Assembly (NCBI GenBank): GCA_002480085.1
Contig: DKPJ01000014.1
Coordinates: forward strand, 1-64,000
Direction of reading: 5' to 3'
DNA: 64,000 bases
DNA from: Enterobacteriaceae bacterium UBA7338
GTDB lineage: Bacteria; Pseudomonadota; Gammaproteobacteria; Enterobacterales; Enterobacteriaceae
Below the pieces are notes generated by a model. The model was not told the origin of the DNA. It saw only the letters and a list, made by a program, of their open reading frames with translations, and did no database searches. Numbering within the stretch: position 1 is the stretch's first letter; the number at the start of each line of letters is the position of its first letter. Made by a program: the position numbers and the translations under genes. Positions 60,474 through 64,000 of this stretch are shown one piece after another.

Positions 60474-62906
60474 ATGACCGAGTTACATCTTGATACCCTG
60501 ACCCGCCGCATTCAGGCGCATAAAGATGCCCTGGTGCACATTGTGAAGCCTCCGGTCTGTACCGAGCGCGCCAGGCACTACACCGATGCCTACCGGCAGC
60601 ATCTCGACAAGCCCATTCCGGTGCGCCGGGCGCTGGCCCTCGCCCACCATCTTGCCGAGCGTACCATCTGGATCAAGCACGATGAGCTGATTATCGGCAA
60701 CCAGGCGAGCGAGCTTCGCGCCGCGCCTATCTTCCCGGAGTACACCGTGTTGTGGATTGAAAAGGAGATTGATGATCTGGCCGATCGCCCCGGCGCGGGC
60801 TTTGCGGTGAGCGAAGAGAACAAGCGCGTGCTGCATGAGATCTGCCCGTGGTGGCGCGGTCAGACGGTGCAGGATCGCTGCTACGGCATGTTTACCGACG
60901 AGCAGAAAGCCCTGCTGGCAACCGGCATCATCAAGGCCGAGGGCAATATGACCTCCGGCGACGCGCACCTGGCGGTGAACTACCCCCTGCTGCTGGAGAA
61001 GGGCCTCGACGGCCTGCGCGCGAAGGTGGCCGAGCGCCGGTCGCGTATTAACCTCACCGTACTGGCGGATCTGCACGGGGAGCAGTTCCTGAAAGCGATC
61101 GATATTGTACTTGACGCCGTCAGCGACCATATCGAACGCTTTGCCGCCCTCGCCCGTGAGATGGCCCGCGACGAAACGCGCACCAGCCGCCGGGGTGAGC
61201 TGCTGCAAATAGCCGAAAACTGCGACATCATCGCCCACCGACCGCCGGAAACCTACTGGCAGGCGCTACAGCTCTGCTACTTCATCCAGCTGATCTTGCA
61301 GATTGAGTCCAACGGCCACTCGGTCTCCTTTGGCCGCATGGATCAGTACCTCTACCCTTACTACCGCCGCGACGTCGAGCTGAATCAGACCCTCACTCGC
61401 GAACAGGCCATCGAGCTGCTGCACGGCTGCTGGCTGAAGCTGCTGGAGGTGAACAAGATCCGCTCCGGCTCGCACTCGAAAGCCTCCGCCGGTAGTCCGC
61501 TCTATCAGAACGTGACCATCGGCGGCCAGAAACGGGTGAACGGCATGGCCCAGGATGCGGTTAACCCGCTCTCCTATGCCATTCTCGAATCCTGCGGACG
61601 CCTGCGCTCAACCCAGCCAAACCTGAGCGTGCGCTACCATGCCGGGATGAGCGACGATTTCCTCGACGCCTGCGTGCAGGTGATACGCTGCGGCTTCGGC
61701 ATGCCCGCCTTTAATAACGATGAGGTCGTGATCCCCGAATTTATCAAGCTTGGCGTCGAGCCGGACGATGCGTATGACTACGCGGCGATCGGCTGTATCG
61801 AGACCGCCGTCGGCGGCAAGTGGGGCTACCGCTGCACCGGAATGAGCTTTATTAACTTTGCCCGGGTGATGCTCGCCGCGCTGGAAGAAGGCCGCGACGC
61901 CACCAGCGGCAAGGTCTTCCTGCCCCAGGAGCAGGCGTTATCGAAAGGTAACTTCGCCGACTTCAACGAGGTAATGGCGGCCTGGGACAGGCAGATCCGC
62001 TTCTACACCCGCAAATCTATTGAGATCGAGTACGTGGTGGACACCATGCTGGAGGAGAACGTCCATGACATTCTCTGCTCGGCGCTGGTGGATGACTGCA
62101 TCGAGCGGGCGAAGAGCATTAAACAGGGCGGCGCGAAGTATGACTGGGTCTCCGGATTGCAGGTGGGGATCGCCAACCTTGGCAACAGCCTGGCGGCGGT
62201 GAAAAAGCTGGTCTTTGACCAAGGGATTATCGGCCAGCAGCAGCTCGCCGAGGCGCTGGCGGCGGATTTCGCCGGTCTGAATCACGAGCAGCTGCGCCAG
62301 CGCTTAATCAACGGTGCGCCGAAATACGGCAACGACGATGACAGCGTCGATCTGCTGCTGAACCGCGCCTACCAGACCTACATTGACGAACTGAAGCTGT
62401 ATCACAATCCGCGCTACGGTCGCGGCCCCATCGGCGGCAACTACTATGCGGGCACCTCGTCCATCTCTGCCAACGTGCCTTTTGGCGCGGCAACCATGGC
62501 GACGCCGGACGGGCGCAAAGCCACCACCCCGCTGGCGGAGGGGGCCAGCCCGGCCTCCGGGACGGATCGTTTCGGCCCGACGGCGGTGATCAACTCCGTC
62601 GGTAAATTGCCGGTGGGATCGATCCTCGGCGGCGTGCTGCTTAACCAGAAGCTGAATCCAGCCACGCTGGAGAACGACGGCGATCGCCACAAGCTGATGC
62701 TGCTCCTGCGAACCTTCTTTGAAGTGCGTAAGGGATGGCATATTCAATACAACATTGTCTCCCGCGAGACGCTGCTGGCGGCGAAGGAAAATCCGGACCA
62801 GTATCGGGATCTGGTAGTACGCGTGGCGGGCTACTCGGCGTTCTTTACCGCTCTGTCGCCGGATGCGCAGGATGATATTATCGCCCGCACGGAGCACACG
62901 TTGTAA
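60474..62906 (+). CDS. ybiW: Glycyl-radical enzyme YbiW, dehydratase type
   Basis: YbiW is an 810-residue glycyl-radical enzyme annotated in the past as a pyruvate formate-lyase. The active-site segment reads G440-C441-I-E443, one cysteine followed by glutamate, as in diol or glycerol dehydratases; pyruvate formate-lyase has two adjacent cysteines. The radical glycine is G786 in RVAGYSAFF. As I recall, E. coli YbiW has been reported to dehydrate 1,5-anhydroglucitol 6-phosphate to 1-deoxyfructose 6-phosphate, a substrate for FsaA. It is co-transcribed with ybiY. Confidence 0.92.
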   Translation: MTELHLDTLTRRIQAHKDALVHIVKPPVCTERARHYTDAYRQHLDKPIPVRRALALAHHLAERTIWIKHDELIIGNQASELRAAPIFPEYTVLWIEKEIDDLADRPGAGFAVSEENKRVLHEICPWWRGQTVQDRCYGMFTDEQKALLATGIIKAEGNMTSGDAHLAVNYPLLLEKGLDGLRAKVAERRSRINLTVLADLHGEQFLKAIDIVLDAVSDHIERFAALAREMARDETRTSRRGELLQIAENCDIIAHRPPETYWQALQLCYFIQLILQIESNGHSVSFGRMDQYLYPYYRRDVELNQTLTREQAIELLHGCWLKLLEVNKIRSGSHSKASAGSPLYQNVTIGGQKRVNGMAQDAVNPLSYAILESCGRLRSTQPNLSVRYHAGMSDDFLDACVQVIRCGFGMPAFNNDEVVIPEFIKLGVEPDDAYDYAAIGCIETAVGGKWGYRCTGMSFINFARVMLAALEEGRDATSGKVFLPQEQALSKGNFADFNEVMAAWDRQIRFYTRKSIEIEYVVDTMLEENVHDILCSALVDDCIERAKSIKQGGAKYDWVSGLQVGIANLGNSLAAVKKLVFDQGIIGQQQLAEALAADFAGLNHEQLRQRLINGAPKYGNDDDSVDLLLNRAYQTYIDELKLYHNPRYGRGPIGGNYYAGTSSISANVPFGAATMATPDGRKATTPLAEGASPASGTDRFGPTAVINSVGKLPVGSILGGVLLNQKLNPATLENDGDRHKLMLLLRTFFEVRKGWHIQYNIVSRETLLAAKENPDQYRDLVVRVAGYSAFFTALSPDAQDDIIARTEHTL

Positions 62907-62913
62907 ACAGCAA

Positions 62914-62943
62914 CGCCCGGCGGCGCAAGCTTGCCGGGCCTAC
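62914..62943. repeat. Single REP element after ybiW
   Basis: CGCCCGGCGGCGCAAGCTTG followed by CCGGGCCTAC forms one REP hairpin 8 bases after the ybiW stop. Confidence 0.8.
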
Positions 62944-62971
62944 AGATATATATGCACCACCCAACGCTGAC

Positions 62972-62983
62972 TTTCATATGAAA
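62972..62983. promoter_or_regulatory. Palindrome upstream of ybiV
   Basis: TTTCATATGAAA is a perfect 12-base palindrome about 70 bases before the ybiV start codon. Its core equals the TTCATATGAA upstream of ybiY, which suggests a shared regulator. Confidence 0.5.
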
Positions 62984-63053
62984 TTAAAGGTGTGCATTTC
63001 CTCACATCGTTACTAGAATGCTCCTGACTGTTTTTACCCTGGGAGCATAACGT

Positions 63054-63869
63054 ATGACCGTAAAAGTTATCGTCACCGATATGGACGGAACTTTCCTTGA
63101 TGACGCCAAAACGTACGACCGCAGCCGTTTCCTTAGCCAGTTCCGTGAGCTTCAGGCGCGCGGGATTGAGTTTGTGGTCGCCAGCGGCAACCAGTTCTAC
63201 CAGCTCATCTCCTTCTTTCCAGAGATCAAAGACGAGATCTCCTTCGTCGCCGAAAACGGCGCACTGGTCTACGAACATGGCAAAGAGCTTTTCCACGGCG
63301 AGCTGACCCGTCACGAGTACCAGATCGTGCTGGGCGAACTGCTTAAGAGCGAAGGCCTGAACTTTGTTGCCTGCGGCCTCGAGAGCGCCTACGTCAGCAA
63401 AAGCGCGCCGCCGGAGTTTGTCGAGCTGATGTCGCATCACTATCACCGCCTCAAGCTGGTGAGTGACTACCGCGAGATCGATGACAAGATGTTTAAGTTC
63501 TCCCTTAACCTGCCGGACAGCGAGATCCCGCAGCTGGTGGACGCCCTGCACGTCTCCCTTGACGGCATTATGAAACCGGTCACCAGCGGCTTCGGCTTTG
63601 TGGATCTGATCATTCCCGGTCTGCACAAGGCCAACGGTATCACCCGCCTGCTTAAGCGCTGGGAGCTTTCGCCCAGCAACTGCGTCACCATCGGCGACAG
63701 CGGCAACGACGCCGAGATGCTGCGCATGGCGAAGTTCTCTTTTGCCATGGCTAACGCTGGCGAGGCCATCAAAGGGATCGCTCACTTCCAGACCGACGAT
63801 AACAACCACCAGGGCGCGCTGAACGTAATTCAGGCCGTGCTCGACGGCACCTCCCCGTTTAACGCCTAA
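63054..63869 (+). CDS. ybiV: HAD-superfamily sugar phosphatase YbiV
   Basis: YbiV is a Cof-type HAD phosphatase active on sugar phosphates such as fructose 1-phosphate and ribose 5-phosphate in vitro. The nucleophile motif is D9-M-D11-G-T, and the C-terminal metal site is GDSGNDAEM. A type-II cap lies between. It has 271 residues, equal to E. coli. GGGAGCATAACGT precedes the ATG. It has its own promoter region after the REP behind ybiW. Confidence 0.95.
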   Translation: MTVKVIVTDMDGTFLDDAKTYDRSRFLSQFRELQARGIEFVVASGNQFYQLISFFPEIKDEISFVAENGALVYEHGKELFHGELTRHEYQIVLGELLKSEGLNFVACGLESAYVSKSAPPEFVELMSHHYHRLKLVSDYREIDDKMFKFSLNLPDSEIPQLVDALHVSLDGIMKPVTSGFGFVDLIIPGLHKANGITRLLKRWELSPSNCVTIGDSGNDAEMLRMAKFSFAMANAGEAIKGIAHFQTDDNNHQGALNVIQAVLDGTSPFNA

Positions 63870-63877
63870 GCACCTTT

Positions 63878-63920
63878 ACGCCAGCACGCTCGCGGCTGGC
63901 GTCACCCTCTTCTCTCTTTT
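63878..63920 (+). terminator. Probable terminator of ybiV
   Basis: ACGCCAGC pairs with GCTGGCGT over a nine-base loop, starting eight bases after the ybiV stop. The following tract is T/C-rich (CACCCTCTTCTCTCTTTT) rather than a pure T run, so termination may be partial. Confidence 0.55.
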
Positions 63921-63941
63921 GTGCACCCCATCATCTTTTTA

Positions 63942-63988
63942 AACTTGCATTAACTTCTTTTTAACTTAAATTAGCATATGTAAGTTAA
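63942..63988. promoter_or_regulatory. Phased AACTT repeats at the right edge
   Basis: AACTT occurs at 63942, 63952 and 63963, each one helical turn apart, and the inverse AAGTT at 63982. TTAACTTA / TAAGTTAA (63961-63968 and 63981-63988) form a perfect inverted repeat. This looks like an operator array for a gene beyond the window. Confidence 0.5.
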
Positions 63989-64000
63989 TTACTTTCGAAT

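Noticed and set aside
1..64000. CRISPR arrays, tRNA or rRNA genes, insertion sequences
   Set aside because: No regularly spaced repeats, tRNA cloverleaf sequences or transposase genes were found; the repeats present are REP/BIME elements.

Overview
The window is a chromosomal segment of a member of the Enterobacteriaceae, close to Enterobacter, Leclercia or Klebsiella in gene content. Nearly every gene is an orthologue, similar in length, of the Escherichia coli block from clpA down to ybiV, in the same relative order but read in the opposite direction. I see no integrase, transposase, tRNA, rRNA or CRISPR array. The species cannot be fixed from the sequence alone.

Layout: 0-8 kb holds the ClpAS protease adaptor genes, cspD, the MacAB efflux pump and the OLD-like ATPase ybjD. 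8-16.5 kb holds the nitrosative-stress pair hcp-hcr behind recognisable NarL, FNR and NsrR sites, a DoxX-family membrane protein, poxB, ltaE, ybjS and amiD. 16.5-21 kb is ybjP and the arginine ABC transporter artPIQM plus artJ with ArgR-type operators. 21-29 kb holds rlmC, ybjO, the putrescine transporter potFGHI (with a sigma-54-like promoter), ybjN and rimK; nfsA and ybjC, expected next to rimK, are absent. 29-36.5 kb holds grxA, ybjM, ybjL, the small RNA gene rybB, an AT-rich inserted gene, ybjJ and mdfA. 36.6-43.3 kb holds ybjG behind BasR/PmrA-type boxes, deoR, dacC, gstB, yliI, bssR and rimO. 43.4-51 kb is an accessory operon for uptake and cleavage of glycated lysine (mannose-family PTS, two SIS-domain deglycases, and a LevR-type activator) placed where E. 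coli has yliE-yliF. 51-58.8 kb is the glutathione importer gsiABCD, without iaaA, and moeAB. 58.8-64 kb is fsaA, ybiY, ybiW and ybiV, probably a glycyl-radical sugar pathway, with an FNR-type site and repeated palindromes.

The most notable item is the AT-rich gene at 32219-33895. It encodes a membrane-anchored coiled-coil protein with a DUF4041 region and a C-terminal GIY-YIG (Mug113/T5orf172) nuclease domain. This is the architecture of SNIPE, a recently reported anti-phage protein that cuts phage DNA as it enters the cell. The gene stands alone between rybB and ybjJ, where E. coli carries rcdA/ybjK.

Other points of interest are a gfrR terminator packed directly against a consensus sigma-54 promoter, a shared palindromic motif around ybiY/ybiV, helically phased AACTT repeats at the right edge, several lineage-specific gene losses and REP/BIME repeats. 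Functions are assigned from recognised families and synteny; no database search was run.
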